Positions 33,600 through 44,459 of a DNA stretch of 64,000 bases are shown piece by piece. A model generated the notes under the pieces. It was not told the DNA's origin. It did no database searches and worked only from the letters and a program-made list of their open reading frames with translations. Numbering within the stretch: position 1 is the stretch's first letter; every line of letters begins with the position of its first letter. The position numbers and the translations under genes were made by a program. This DNA comes from Pogostemon cablin (lineage: Eukaryota; Streptophyta; Magnoliopsida; Lamiales; Lamiaceae): contig CM042970.1 of assembly GCA_023678885.1 (NCBI GenBank), positions 8,472,355 through 8,536,354 on the forward strand, given 5' to 3'.

Positions 33600-34926
33600 G
33601 ATTAAAATGCCCAACTTGGAAAGCAGGAATTGAAATTGACATGTTCCCAAAGGCTTGGTAAAGATGTCTGCAAGTTGAATTGTTGTAGGAACATAAGAAG
33701 GAAGAATAGTTCCATCCTTGATAGCATCACGAACAAAGTGACAATCTGCTTCAATATGCTTTGTTCGTTCATGAAAGATAGGATTCTAAGCAATATGTAA
33801 AGTCGAATGGCTATCACAATATAGATTAATAGCAGTAGGATGTTTAATCCCCAAGCTATGAAGAAGTCCCTTCAACCATTTCAAATCACAAGTATGAAAA
33901 CAATAGAGCATATTCAGCCTTTGCCAAAGAACGTGCTACAATTACAATGTGTTGTTTTTTTGTTTTCCAAGAAATAGGAGAATGACCAAGAAACACAATA
34001 TAACTATTGACAGAGCGACGAGTAAGAGGACAAGCTGCCTAATCAGAGTCACACCAACCTATCAAAGAGAGAGAACTATCAGCTCGAAGCAAAATTCCTT
34101 GTTTAGGAGAGCCCTTCAAATAGCGAACTACACGCAAAGCGACTTTCCAATGATCAGGCCTTGGTTCTTGTAGAAACTGTGACAAAGTGTGGACCGAGTA
34201 TGCCAAATTAGGACAGGTGACTACTAAGTAGATCAAACGACCAACCAAACGACGGTAGGGTTCTGGATCAGACAAAGGATCCCCTTAGACTTGAGAAAGT
34301 CGATTGTTTTGCTCAATAGGAAATGACGCAGGCTTGGAACCCAGAAGAGTAGTCTCAGAAATAATGTCAAGAGAATACTTGCGTTGACAAAGAAATATAC
34401 CATCTGGACTTCGTACCACCTCAATCCCAAGAAAATATCTAAGAATTCTGAGATCTTTCATATGAAAACATATGCTCAAATAGTCCTTGAAGGTTTTCAA
34501 AGCAGCAAAATTATTCCTAGAGATAATTAAATCATCAACATATACCACAATATTAATTTGAATATCACCTGTGATATAAGTAAATAGAGAATAATCAGAA
34601 TAAAATTGTAGAAAACCATACTCTTTCAAAGCAATAAAAAGTTTGGCAAAACAACACCTCAGAGCCTGTTTCAAGCCGTACAAAGATTTACAAAGATGAC
34701 ATACCATATTAGATTGAGAAGATCTAAACCCAAGAGGGGGTTTCATATAGACCTCTTCGTTGAGATTCTCGTGCAAAAATGCATTATGCACGTCCATTTG
34801 ATGCAGCTCCCAATTTTTAGATGTTGCAATGGCTAAAAAAGCACTGATTGTGACCATCTTTGCAACAGGTGTAAACGTCTCATTATAATCAATCCCAGCT
34901 ATTTGATGATTACCAAAAACAGCCAA
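33600..34926 (-). pseudogene. copia reverse transcriptase and RNase H
   Basis: 34926-34285 reads YNETFTPVAKMVTISAFLAI, WELHQMDVHNAFLHENLNEE, YGLKQALRC and IVVYVDDLIISRNN (catalytic Y-V-D-D), ending with LGIEVVRSPDGIFLCQRKY. After a stop, 34275-34039 continues PYRRLVGRLIYLVVTCPNLA and HWKVALRVVRYLKGSPKQGI, the connection and RNase H start. The RNase H end is in other frames: HIEADCHFVRDAI, then QLADIFTKPLG near 33620-33700. Stops and frameshifts disable it. Confidence 0.9.
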
Positions 34927-34938
34927 ATGAGCTTTAAG

Positions 34939-36560
34939 TCATTCAATACTGCTATCAGAGTTATACTTGATTTTATAAACCCATTGACATCCAAGAGCAC
35001 GTTTATCAGGGGGTAATTTCTCCATAGTCCAAGTACCATTATCCTCTAAAGCATGGATTTTTGTTTGCATAGCATGATGCCATCCTTCATCTGCCATGGC
35101 CACTTTAAATGATTTTGGTTCACAACCGGCCGTGACAACATCAAGAAATTTTTTATGGCTAGTAGAAAATTTTGCACAATTAATATAATGTGTTATATGA
35201 AAAGGAGTACCTGAGGAAACAAATGGCGCTGGTGAACTTTGAGAGAGAGTAGATGGACTTTCTGAGACAACTGTATTAGTAACATAGTCACGTAGCCGAG
35301 TAGATGGAATTTTCTCACGGAATCCACGACCCATATGAGTTTCATTGCCAGAATTTGGATCAACCTGATCTACTGTCTCACGTATTGGTGAGGGCATGAT
35401 TGTACTATGTTCACTATCTCCACTATATTGTGATTTATTGACTATAGAAGGAAAATTTTGAGCATACTCTAAAGTGGTAGTTGTTGGGATTTGGGTAATG
35501 ATATGTAGTGGGGGTTCACGTTCACTAGATAATGATTCAGAATTCTCAAAAATATGAAAATCAAAATCATCTTCACCCAAATTCATGCTGCCAAAAGTAT
35601 CTGCAGACTGAATAGGAAGAGAAACAATCTCGGCAAAAGGAAATTTATTTTCTAAAAATTTAACATCCCAAGAAACAAAGAAGCTTTTCTTTTCAAGATC
35701 AAAAAGTCTCCACCCATTCTTACCAAACGAATACCCAACAAAGACACATTTTTTACTCCGACTTGTAAATTTTTCATTCTTAGCCTGTTGATTATGAGCA
35801 TAACATAAACAACCAAATACTCTCAATTCATCATAAGATGGCATAGTATTGAATAAGATTTCATATGGAGTTTTATTCTGAAGAACACTCGAAGGTGTTT
35901 GATTGATCAAATGTGAAGCTGTCAACACACATTCACCCCAAAAGGAAAGAGGAAGATGGCCTTGAAAACGTAAAGCCCTTGCCACTGTTATAATATGACG
36001 GTATTTACGTTCAACTCTACCATTTTGCTGCAGAGTCCCCACACAAGAGATTTGAAATAAAACTCTACCATTTTGCTGCAAAGTCCCCACACAAGAGATT
36101 TGAAATAAGATATCATTTGAGAGAAAATATTCCTTCAAATAATTAAAATCAGTTCCGTTATCACTCCGAACAATTTTAACCTTTCAATCAAATTGTCTTT
36201 CAACCATGGTCAAAAATGACATAAACATTTTAAACACCTCCAATTTATCAATTAACAAATACCCATACTGCTCAAGAAAAATCATCCACAACAGTAAAAA
36301 AATAATGAGCCCCACAAGAAGAAACTATATTATAAAGACCCCATAAATCACAGTGAACCAATTCAAAATTCTTGAGGCTTTATGATCAGTTAAAGGAAAA
36401 GAATCACGACATTGTTTGGCCCGAGGCACACATCACATGCCTTATGGAACTTGTCTCTAGAATTATGCAAAAAAGGTAATGATTTAACTACTTTCTCTGA
36501 AGGATGTCCAAGACTTTGATGGCAAAGATCTAATGCTGATGAAAAACCTTCCACTGAGAT
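34939..36560 (-). pseudogene. copia integrase and RT N-terminus
   Basis: The open part, 36138-34939, has GTLQQNGRVERKYRHI, HLPLSFWGECVLTASHLIN, TPYEILFNTMPSYDELRVFG and KKCVFVGYSFGKNGWRLFD, the C-terminal half of copia integrase with its catalytic E (GRVE). It then has a serine-rich linker and the RT start (WHHAMQTKIHALEDNGTW, KRALGCQWVYKIKY). Upstream, 36140-36560 keeps decayed zinc and core pieces such as AKQCRDSFPLTDHK. A 50-base tandem duplication at about 36014-36110 repeats LFQISCVGTLQQNGRV. Non-functional. Confidence 0.88.
36014..36110 (-). repeat. Tandem duplication of about 50 bp in copia integrase
   Basis: The segment from ACTCTACCATTTTGCTGCA to CAAGAGATTTGAAATA occurs twice in a row with one difference (GCAGAGT versus GCAAAGT). 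It repeats 16 residues in frame, right before the integrase catalytic E. Confidence 0.9.
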
Positions 36561-36579
36561 AGCTTGCACTGTAGACGGT

Positions 36580-36930
36580 TATCGAAAGTAGTAAAGTCCA
36601 TCTCTCCGTTCACCTGTTTCAATCAGCTTCCTCGTATGAATGTTCTGTATAACACATATATCTGAGAAAAATTGTACAAAACACCTCATGTCATCAATGA
36701 ATTGTGTAACAGAAATTAAGTTGCAATGCAAATTTAGGCACATAAAGAACGTTCCTGAGATAAATTCCTCCTAAGAGTCTCACGTTTCCAATTTTAATGG
36801 ATGTTATAGTTCGACCATTAGGAAGTCCAACGGGACACGCAATAATATCACGAACATCAATCAAATATGATTATCTCCCGTTACATGATTAGAAGCACCA
36901 GTATCAATAATTCAAGAAATCTTAGAAAAC
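36580..36930 (-). pseudogene. copia protease remnant
   Basis: On the minus strand ELLILVLLIM-type frames alternate with the copia protease reading WIIDTGASNHVTGD at about 36923-36880; D-T-G is the catalytic triad. It continues as TITSIKIGNVRLLGGIY and NVLYVPKFALQLN in shifting frames. Stops and a frameshift right after the active site make it a relic. Confidence 0.75.
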
Positions 36931-37050
36931 TCACCACATAACTCATTAGTAGAGGTTGAGTTTTACCAAATGTCGATGCTATCATTTGCCATTGTGAATG
37001 TGTAGATGTGGTTTAAGCCAATATCATAGATCGTGTATCTTAGTCGTGTG

Positions 37051-37062
37051 GCTCTGATACCA
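37051..37062 (-). other. Primer binding site of the copia element
   Basis: TGGTATCAGAGC on the minus strand, complementary to the 3' end of initiator methionine tRNA, directly after the LTR end TTTTCTACA. Confidence 0.88.
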
Positions 37063-37331
37063 TGTAGAAAACTATTAAGATATATTTAGAGAAAACAATG
37101 GTAAGAATATAATGAATTGCCATGAAAAAATTATCTCTCATTGGTACAGGTTTTCTCTTACACATATACACGGAAGAACTGAACTTAAAAGACCAGAAAT
37201 CAAAAGAAATTAAAGCTGCAAAATATAATCTAATCAACTACTTACTAAACTTATGCAAGACCGTACATACTATCTAAATAAATATAAAAACAATATTTGA
37301 AATTCTAATCTAATCTAAATATATCTCAATA
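37063..37331 (-). repeat. 5' LTR of the copia element
   Basis: 269 bp; plus-strand start TGTAGAAAACTATTAAGATA, end CTAAATATATCTCAATA. It keeps the empty site of the MITE found in the other LTR. Confidence 0.88.
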
Positions 37332-38081
37332 ATTTACTTTTGAGTCTAATGTGATACTTCTTTGAGTGTGTTAATTGTTATAATTTGCACAAATCATAAT
37401 GCTTAAGGTGTTTCTGACAAAAAGGTGCGTGAGTGGTATTTTGTTAAGTTTTAGAAAGAGAAAAAGAGACAAAACGGTCAAAAATCAGCCTTGGAGTTTA
37501 TTAGCTGGAAAATGAATGATGTTCGGTCATATCGAGCACTATTGCTCGATTCAGAGCAGAAATAGAGTGAAGAAGAAGAACGCTCGATCATAGCCGAGCA
37601 TCCTTGATTGAAAATGAGCAACCATTCTAGAAGAGATGTTTGACGCAAAGAATGCTCGGTGAGTACCAAGCATTATCGTTCGATACCGAGCAATGGTTCT
37701 AGAAGAAAAGAAGTGAATCTAGCAATCGAGCAAGAATGAGAAGAAATATTTTAATTAATTCAATGAAAAAGGTTTGTAAAGTTATTAGGATGTGTAAAAA
37801 AATGAGTATTATGTTGGGAGGTGTGTAAAATGCATGTATTATTATAGTATAGTATATATTTTACCACTTTAGTAAAAATAAAATATAAAATACTTTGTTA
37901 GAAAAATAAAAAAGAAAAGTGTAAAATATTTTACGGATAAAAAAACAAGTGTGGATATATACCAGTTAAATTTTTTCAAATAATTTATGTAGATCTCACC
38001 TAAATAACTTGAGCAAAACTTGTAGTGAGGATGAGATCAGTTTTATTTTTTCTTAATTTGTTATTTCCTTTGTTTTATTCT
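37332..38081. other. Intergenic DNA with TGCTCGAT/ATCGAGCA word cluster
   Basis: No gene was recognised. Between about 37525 and 37735 GCTCG or CGAGC occurs about nine times in both orientations, often as part of TGCTCGAT or CCGAGCA, with two copies of ATTCTAGAAGA/GTTCTAGAAGA. The word usage resembles the region before the TATA box in retrotransposon LTRs. The short minus frame at 37478-37669 is not convincing. Confidence 0.4.
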
Positions 38082-38293
38082 CTCCATCCGCTTCAAAGAG
38101 TCTTTTATTTTTTTGCGTCCACCCCAAAGTGTCTCATTTTCTTTTTTACACATATAGACTCACATAAACATTAATACAATTAAAATATGAGGTCCACATA
38201 CCCACTAATACAACTACACACTATACATTAAATAATAATATTTCTCAATCCACGTGCAAAAAATAAAAGACTCTTTTAATCGAATAGAGGGAG
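38082..38293. mobile_element. Stowaway-type MITE
   Basis: Ends CTCCATCCGCTTCAAAGAGT and, reversed, CTCCCTCTATTCGATTAAAA-like sequence followed by AGAGTC, with TA at the right junction. The interior has the usual ACACATTAAAT and CACTAATACAACTAC words of this family. No coding capacity. Confidence 0.75.
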
Positions 38294-38383
38294 TATTATA
38301 TTCTATACATTTATCGTAGATACATAAATTTAAGATTTTTTTATTAATTTTATTGATTTTTTAGATAATATGATCTTTTGATA

Positions 38384-38632
38384 CTCCCTCTGACCCAAAG
38401 AAATCGACGCTTTTTTTTACATAGAAAATTATGGAGTATAAAAATTTAATGTGTAGTGCATTGAGGATATAATATTTTAACGTGTAGTGGGTAGTTGTAT
38501 TAGTATTGTGTGTGAACTTCATGTGAATATATAATTATTGTTTTGTGTGGGTCTCATGTCTTTAAAAAGAAAATGTGTTAATATATGGAAGACAACCCAA
38601 AAAGAAAATGTGTTAATTTTTGTGGGACGGAG
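38384..38632. mobile_element. Stowaway-type MITE
   Basis: CTCCCTCTGACCCAAAGAAA at the left and GTGGGACGGAG at the right, flanked by TA (38382-38383, 38633-38634). The interior has TTTTAACGTGTAGTGGGTAG and GTGGGTCTCATG words. Confidence 0.75.
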
Positions 38633-38795
38633 TATGGAGTAAATGATAAATTAAGTTATATGTATTAGGTGCAATTAACATTTTTAAAAATATAATGTAA
38701 TGAGAAGTTTTTGTTTAGAAACTTTTATTATTTTTTTGGTGTGAAAAAAGTGTAATAGAACAAATAATTTAGAGAAATGTAAATTGTATACAAAG

Positions 38796-39068
38796 TCTCT
38801 TGTGAGATACTAATAATGTGAGAAGGGTTGACCCGTTGTTAAAGTATTATTATTATATAGATAAAATATGTTAATTCATAGTTAAAGTATGTTTTCTTAA
38901 AATATGATTAATTATGAATTAAAGTATGTTTTTAAAGTGTTATAGTACGATTCACTGTGAGCATACTTTAACTACTAATAAGAATATTTTACCTATATAA
39001 CAATCATACTTTAACAATGGATCGACCCATCTCACAATTCGTTTCACAAATACTCGTCTCACAAGAGA
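38796..39068. mobile_element. MITE with about 50 bp TCTCTTGTGAGA inverted ends
   Basis: The left end TCTCTTGTGAGATACT, then GTGAGAAGGGTTGACCC and TTGTTAAAGTAT, matches the reverse of the right end with a few changes over about 60 bases. 273 bp. It appears distantly like the Mutator-type MITE at 33099 (both use GTGAGAC words). The target duplication is unclear. Confidence 0.7.
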
Positions 39069-39522
39069 GTATCGATTTTATAATGACACAGAGAAAATAT
39101 CTACAAAATATTTATAAATTAATTAGGGATGTCAACGAGCCGGGTCTGAGACGGGTAGTTAACTACCCGAACCCAACCCAACCCGTTCTTAAAAGGTCCA
39201 TCCCAAATCCATTTCGTTACCCGTATGGGTCCTATATTGCATACCCGTGCCTAGATCCATATGAGGCGGGTCCCCGCCCCACCCCGCCACTGTCTTTTTT
39301 ACCAATCATTATCAATCACATAAACATTAATTTAACATGCACTCACATATAAACAACATCCATAAAATTTAAAAAATAAAAATAAATAAATTGTAAGCAT
39401 ATTAAATAAGTTTTATTTGACCAATATAAATGAAATTATAATTATTATACACATTAAATAAATTAATAATAGTTATTATACACAATAAATAAATAATTTA
39501 ATAACATAAAATATAGTTATAA

Positions 39523-39527
<5 letters not shown>

Positions 39528-39568
<41 letters not shown>
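39528..39568. repeat. (AT)n microsatellite
   Basis: About 20 AT units within the hAT-like element, 28 bases before its nested Stowaway. Confidence 0.9.
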
Positions 39569-39570
<2 letters not shown>

Positions 39571-39596
39571 TGTAATATAATTATGTGTATAAAATA

Positions 39597-39862
39597 CTCC
39601 CTCCGTCTCCTTGATAAGTGTCCATTTTGTCGTTTTGGTCCGTCCCAATACAAAGTATTCATTTCTTTTTTAGGTTGATGTGACACACACAATAATACTA
39701 TTACACTCAATCCATTACACATGGACCTCACACTCAACATTGATACAACTACTCACTCCATATTAAATTATTATTTCTCTCACCTTATTACACTTTAAAA
39801 TATTATACTCCTTAATCACCGTGTAAAAAGCAAACGGACACTTATCTAGGGGTTGGAGGGAG
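39597..39862. mobile_element. Stowaway-type MITE nested in the hAT-like element
   Basis: Left end CTCCCTCCGTCTCCTTGATA, right end GGACACTTATCTAGGGGT then TGGAGGGAG; flanking TA at 39595-39596 and 39863-39864. The ends pair as inverted repeats over about 35 bases. Confidence 0.9.
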
Positions 39863-40062
39863 TATAAAATAATTTTAATTATATTGTGTTCGAGGCAGGG
39901 CGCGTCCGGGGCTAAACTAATACCCAGACCTACCCTTTATGTTTGCGGATCCGGGCCGGGCTGCCCTATTTCTACTACGAGCCAGATTTGGATCGCTCTA
40001 AAACATATGAGTCAGGATGAATACCCGCGGGCCGGGTCGAAATTGACATCTCTATAATTAAT

Positions 40063-40369
40063 CACTTAAATAATTACAATCAGTTTTCATATTATAGTAT
40101 ATCATTTTCTATTAAAAAGTTATTCTCTTCGTCTAACTTCAACTTCACACTTCTCTAAAAGTGAAATGACACCTAATTATTATCATCACAACACACTCTA
40201 ATTTTAAAATTGTCATTACTTCTTTGCACTTTATTTATTATCCAAAAATAAACATAACCTTTTAAAAGTGACTTTTCTTAATTTATGTCTACAATAAATG
40301 AGAAGATGAAAATAAAATGGATGAAGTATTATTTTTTATCCATTTCATTAAAATCATTCAATAAAATGA
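40063..40369. other. AT-rich intergenic DNA
   Basis: No gene was seen. It contains TTCTCTTCGTCTAACTTCAAC (about 40129) and reversed similar words near 40310, possibly another decayed MITE. Confidence 0.35.
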
Positions 40370-40477
40370 TACTTCCTATGTCCTCTTGAGATGTATTCTT
40401 TTTTTTGCACGTAAATTAAGGAATATAATAATTTAATGTGTAGTAGGTTGAATGATATTCCTTCCCCTTGTTATGTA

Positions 40478-40730
40478 CTCCCTCCGTCCCGGAACAAGGT
40501 ATGCGTTTGCTTTTTATACGTAGATTAAGGAGTATAACATTTAAATGTGTATTGAAGTGAGAAATAATATTTTAATGTGTAGTGGGTAGTTGTATTAATG
40601 TAGTAGGTGGGCCACATGTGGATATAATAATTATTTTGTGTGGTCCCATATACCAAAAAGGAAAATGTATACTTTGTTTTGGAACGGACCAGAATGAAAA
40701 AATGTATACCTAGTTGTGGGGTGGAGGGAG
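40478..40730. mobile_element. Stowaway-type MITE (third level)
   Basis: CTCCCTCCGTCCCGGAACAA at left, GTTGTGGGGTGGAGGGAG at right, TA on both sides (40476-40477, 40731-40732). It separates TTGTTATG from TTCATTTTGCCAC of the surrounding MITE. 253 bp, no coding. Confidence 0.9.
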
Positions 40731-40869
40731 TATTCATTTTGCCACATTGATCAATCTCATTAGAAAGTATCCATTTTTTGTTAGGGTTGATATGACCCAT
40801 AAAAATAATTATTATACTCAACTTGCTACAATGTGGCACACACTCAAGACTAATACACCTATAAACTAC

Positions 40870-42372
40870 TGATTAGCCATAACTTGTAGTCGGGTTGACC
40901 AATTCAAGAATTTATTGAATCACATGGAGGTAAGTACTAGTGCTTAAGCTATCTTACGTTTCTTGTAATTTTATAGAGACGAATCATCAATGGATAAGTG
41001 ATCAAACAAGTAATAAAATCAATAAAAGCAAGCAAGCAAGCAATGATCAACAAACAAGATAGATAAATGGATGAGTGGTTTTCCAAGTTAAGTAAAAGTG
41101 ACATTAACAACAATTAAGAAATGGAAATTTTAGGATAAATGCATCAAATTCATATGATCATGGGTATAAGAATAAGGGTCAACAATAAGTTCACCTAAGC
41201 TCCCCTCTCGAGATGGATAGGATATGAATCTCAATTAGCTCAATGGATTGGTTCTCACTCAAACAATTCCAACTAGGTACTAAGCTTGAAATTAGAGTCC
41301 CTTCACACGATTAATCAACCTCTCGATCAAACAAATCGGATGTCCTATCAAAGAGTTTTAAATTCCAAAGGACTTCTCAATCTCTTTACAATTTATAATG
41401 CACATGATGTGTATGACAAAATGATTCAATTAATTATCCTAAATATGCAATTGACTTCTCAATCTAATCACATGTTTAAAACAACAAACTACAAAAATCA
41501 TCACAAACAACAAGATTTAAAACATCAATGATAGAAAATCAATTAACACAATCAACATATGAATTTAAATACATAAACCCCAAAATTATCCAACAATTCT
41601 TATATTGCTAATCTCACAAGGGAGATTAGCCTACCATATTCAAAAGGAAATCAACATAGACATTAAGATCCTTACAAAATATGATAAACAATAAGGTTTC
41701 ATTACAAAGTATGGATGAAAACTCCCTTGAAGTGCTTCAATGGTGATCTCCTTCCTTCCCATGCAATTCTCCTCTCTTCCTTGTTTCTTTTCCTCAATTG
41801 GATGAAGGTTTTGATGGTGGGATGATGGTAAATGGGATGGATGAAGAATGGATAAAGACGATGGTGTAAAATGGAGGAAATGGTGTGTGAGTTGTGTGCA
41901 GGGGTGAAACCCTTCGAAAAATATGATCAACTATTGAAGTATTGGGTATTTATACCAATTGGGAAGCTTCTAGAAGGATTCTGATATGTTTCTGATCCTG
42001 CAACAACACGATTCGTGTGCTGCAACACGGCCACAGGGTGGTCGTGTAGGCGTTTTGGATGTCAGAAATGGCCAAGGCTTACAGGGCCGTGTTGCGCAAC
42101 ACGGCCGACTGTGTTGGTGCAACCCCTGTTTTTACAATTTTATTTCGACTCGTTTTCCCTCATTTCAACTCCGAATTGAGATCTGCTTTTTTCTACGTCT
42201 TCCTTTTCACGTCTAGGATCTATTTTTGCCTAAAAATTATACGTTTAACCTCATTCACACACATCTCCATAAAAAACACAATACACAACCAAATAGTACA
42301 CAAATACGAATAAAATAATACGAAAATATATATAAAAAGACACTAAAATCTAGGTAAAAATATCACCTATCA
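40870..42372 (-). repeat. 3' LTR of copy A
   Basis: 1503 bp, TGATTAGCC to CACCTATCA on the plus strand. TATTTATA within GGGTATTTATACC near 41945 is its TATA box in reverse. Upstream of that on the element strand lies CACGGCC/GGCCGTG-rich sequence. Frames at 41286-42313 are inside it. Confidence 0.9.
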
Positions 42373-42389
42373 CACCCCCAAACTTAAAG
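42373..42389 (-). other. Polypurine tract of copy A
   Basis: Minus strand CTTTAAGTTTGGGGGTG directly before the 3' LTR; primes plus-strand DNA synthesis in LTR elements. Confidence 0.75.
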
Positions 42390-44459
42390 TGTTGTGCGTC
42401 CCCAAGCAACAAAAATAATAAAACAAAGGGAGAGAGATTTTCACCTAGGAAAAGACTAAATGAACATAAGTAATAACACATCAATAGTAATAAGAACTAC
42501 AAATCATGCTAAGTCATCCTACAATATTAGACTCATAACATGCAAAAAAATATTAACAAGTTCAATCAAAAGAGAATAAAGTGTAATATAGTCCCTTTTT
42601 GGTCCATGCCTCTCAATGGGATATCAATTTCACTCAACACTCTTTAAAGTAGGGTAAATCAACACTCATTAACCAATTGGCTTGACTCGCTATAAGCTTG
42701 CTCGTGGACTACATTTACAGACCATCAAAGTTTCCATTAGTGATCAAAAAGGTCTTTCATTAAGGATATAATGATAGGCTCTTTGTATGGTTGGGAGAAT
42801 TTAGGTAAGAGTAACTAATCATGTGTAAGTAATCGAAGAGGTAGCTACTTTCTTCCATTCCTTAACAATTTCTTTCTTCCTTTCTTTTCTTAATTGATCA
42901 CAAGCACTATCTATCAACTTTCCTTGAATTGATCTTCTTTCAATGCATGCTTTCTTCTTCGAACTTTTAAATACTTGAGCATTTTGTTGTTACTTTGCTC
43001 ATTTTCTTGTTATGAGGTTGCATGTTCATTCTTGTTCGTGCTCTTTTCATCCTTTTTCTTGTTTGTTACCATTTCCTTTCCTTTCTTACACAATTCTCAT
43101 CAAACATTTCTAAACCATATATCCTCAATCACTCACACAAAAGGGTAATTATATAAGGCTCACGTGGGTAATCAAGGCTTGTAATTTTCTTATATCAAAA
43201 TAAATAGGCTTTAAGGCTCAAAGTGGTTGACTAGGGATGATGTTCATGGTAGGGAAATATATGGCAATGACTATAAATAACAAGGATGACCTTAGATCAT
43301 TTCACTAATCGAGCTCATTCCTATAATCCTTGAACAAGTTCTAACTTATCAAACACAACCAATCCACTTATGAAGAAAACAATGTATGCACAGTTGAGGC
43401 TCAAATGTTCACAAGCTTGTGCTCGAACCTTAAGAAACTTATTACACCACATTCATCTCAAAATTGAACAAGTTAAATAAAACATGTCACAATTCGAAAG
43501 TGTAGAGATTCTTAATCATAACGTGTCATCACTTATCACCACAACATATCATCACTCTTGTTCAAAAATGACTCACGATATCCCAAAAGCAAACAACCAA
43601 ACAACCCTAGACAAGAATACGAAAACACACAAAAGATAAAATAAGGACTCAACAAACAAGAAACAACCAAAAACACATAACATGCAAAAATAACAAAAAC
43701 ATCCATCATAAGAAAATGAAGCACACATCCATATCATCCATAATCAATTAAGCTCACAAACTTCCCATCCATGATTGAAAAGGAAATTCTAAATTATGAA
43801 AGTAAACCTCCCACAAACATAACAAATGAATCAACATGCTAATCACATCAATCCAAATCAAATCAAATTATGCTAAATACATAGAAGTGGTAGGGTGTTG
43901 AATGAACTCCCTCAATAAGCATTTGGTTGTAGAAGTTGTTAGCTCCGAGCTTAATTCGTGCTTCCAATACCCTTCATACATGCTCAACAAAACCATTAGC
44001 TCAACAATTTCATTAAAAATATGAATTATCATGCACTTCAATCACCACCAATCGGACCAAAATCAAACCAAACTCATGAGAAATTTTTTAAAATTGTGTC
44101 AATTTTATAAGAATCACACTCAAGTGATGAGTCACACCACACACTCTCCCCCCAAACTTAAATCGAAACAAGCTGAGACTTAAGTTTGCAAAAAGTGGTG
44201 GGACTTAACCTTGTAGTTTTCATTGATGATCTTCTTATGGAGAAGTAAACGCATCCAATGAATTGAGCAATGTCCACCATGCACTAGCCCCCCAAACTTA
44301 ACTCGAGACAAGAGTCAAGAATTAAGTTTGCAACAAGTGATGCGACATGCCTACTCGAATCCATGAAGCACTTCTCTTTTCTTTACTATGCCTTTTCTCA
44401 CAAGCACAATCCACCTACACGATCAAACAACAAAAAAGCATCAAAAGATAAAAATAATG
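42390..44459 (-). other. Conserved non-coding 3' internal region of copy A
   Basis: About 2 kb between the protease and the 3' polypurine tract, homologous to 52398-54422 in copy B and in part to 727-1227 in copy C. Two further polypurine tracts (near 44144-44160 and 44287-44300) read AAGTTTGGGG on the minus strand. No reading frame with recognisable content. Confidence 0.75.

Larger units (their letters stand above)
33053..37331 (-). mobile_element. Ty1/copia retrotransposon lacking gag, minus strand
   Basis: LTRs at 33053-33575 (3' LTR, enlarged by a MITE) and 37063-37331 (5' LTR, 269 bp). On the element strand they begin TATTGAGATATATTTAG and share TAAAGCTGCAAAATATAATC-type interiors read on the plus strand. 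The primer site TGGTATCAGAGC directly follows the 5' LTR (37051-37062), the classic initiator-Met tRNA match. GAGAGAGGT precedes the 3' LTR as polypurine tract. Protease, integrase, RT and RNase H follow in copia order. The protease begins only about 130 bases after the primer site, so gag has been lost. No convincing 5 bp target duplication was found. Confidence 0.9.
39124..40054. mobile_element. hAT-like element, ACCCG/CGGGT-rich, with Stowaway inside
   Basis: Starts TAGGGATGTCAACGAGCC and ends GACATCTCTA (reverse TAGAGATGTCAATTTCGACC). Flanks are AAATTAAT (39116-39123) and TAATTAAT (40055-40062), an 8 bp duplication with one change, as for hAT. Both ends are rich in CCCGAACCC/GGGCCGGG words around an AT core with an (AT)n run. 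A Stowaway sits at 39597-39862. The plus-strand frame at 39017-39352 runs across the border and is not a gene. Confidence 0.82.

Noticed and set aside
33053..37331. A 5 bp target duplication for the copia element
   Set aside because: Left flank GCATG and right flank ATTTA do not match; the flanks may have changed since insertion.
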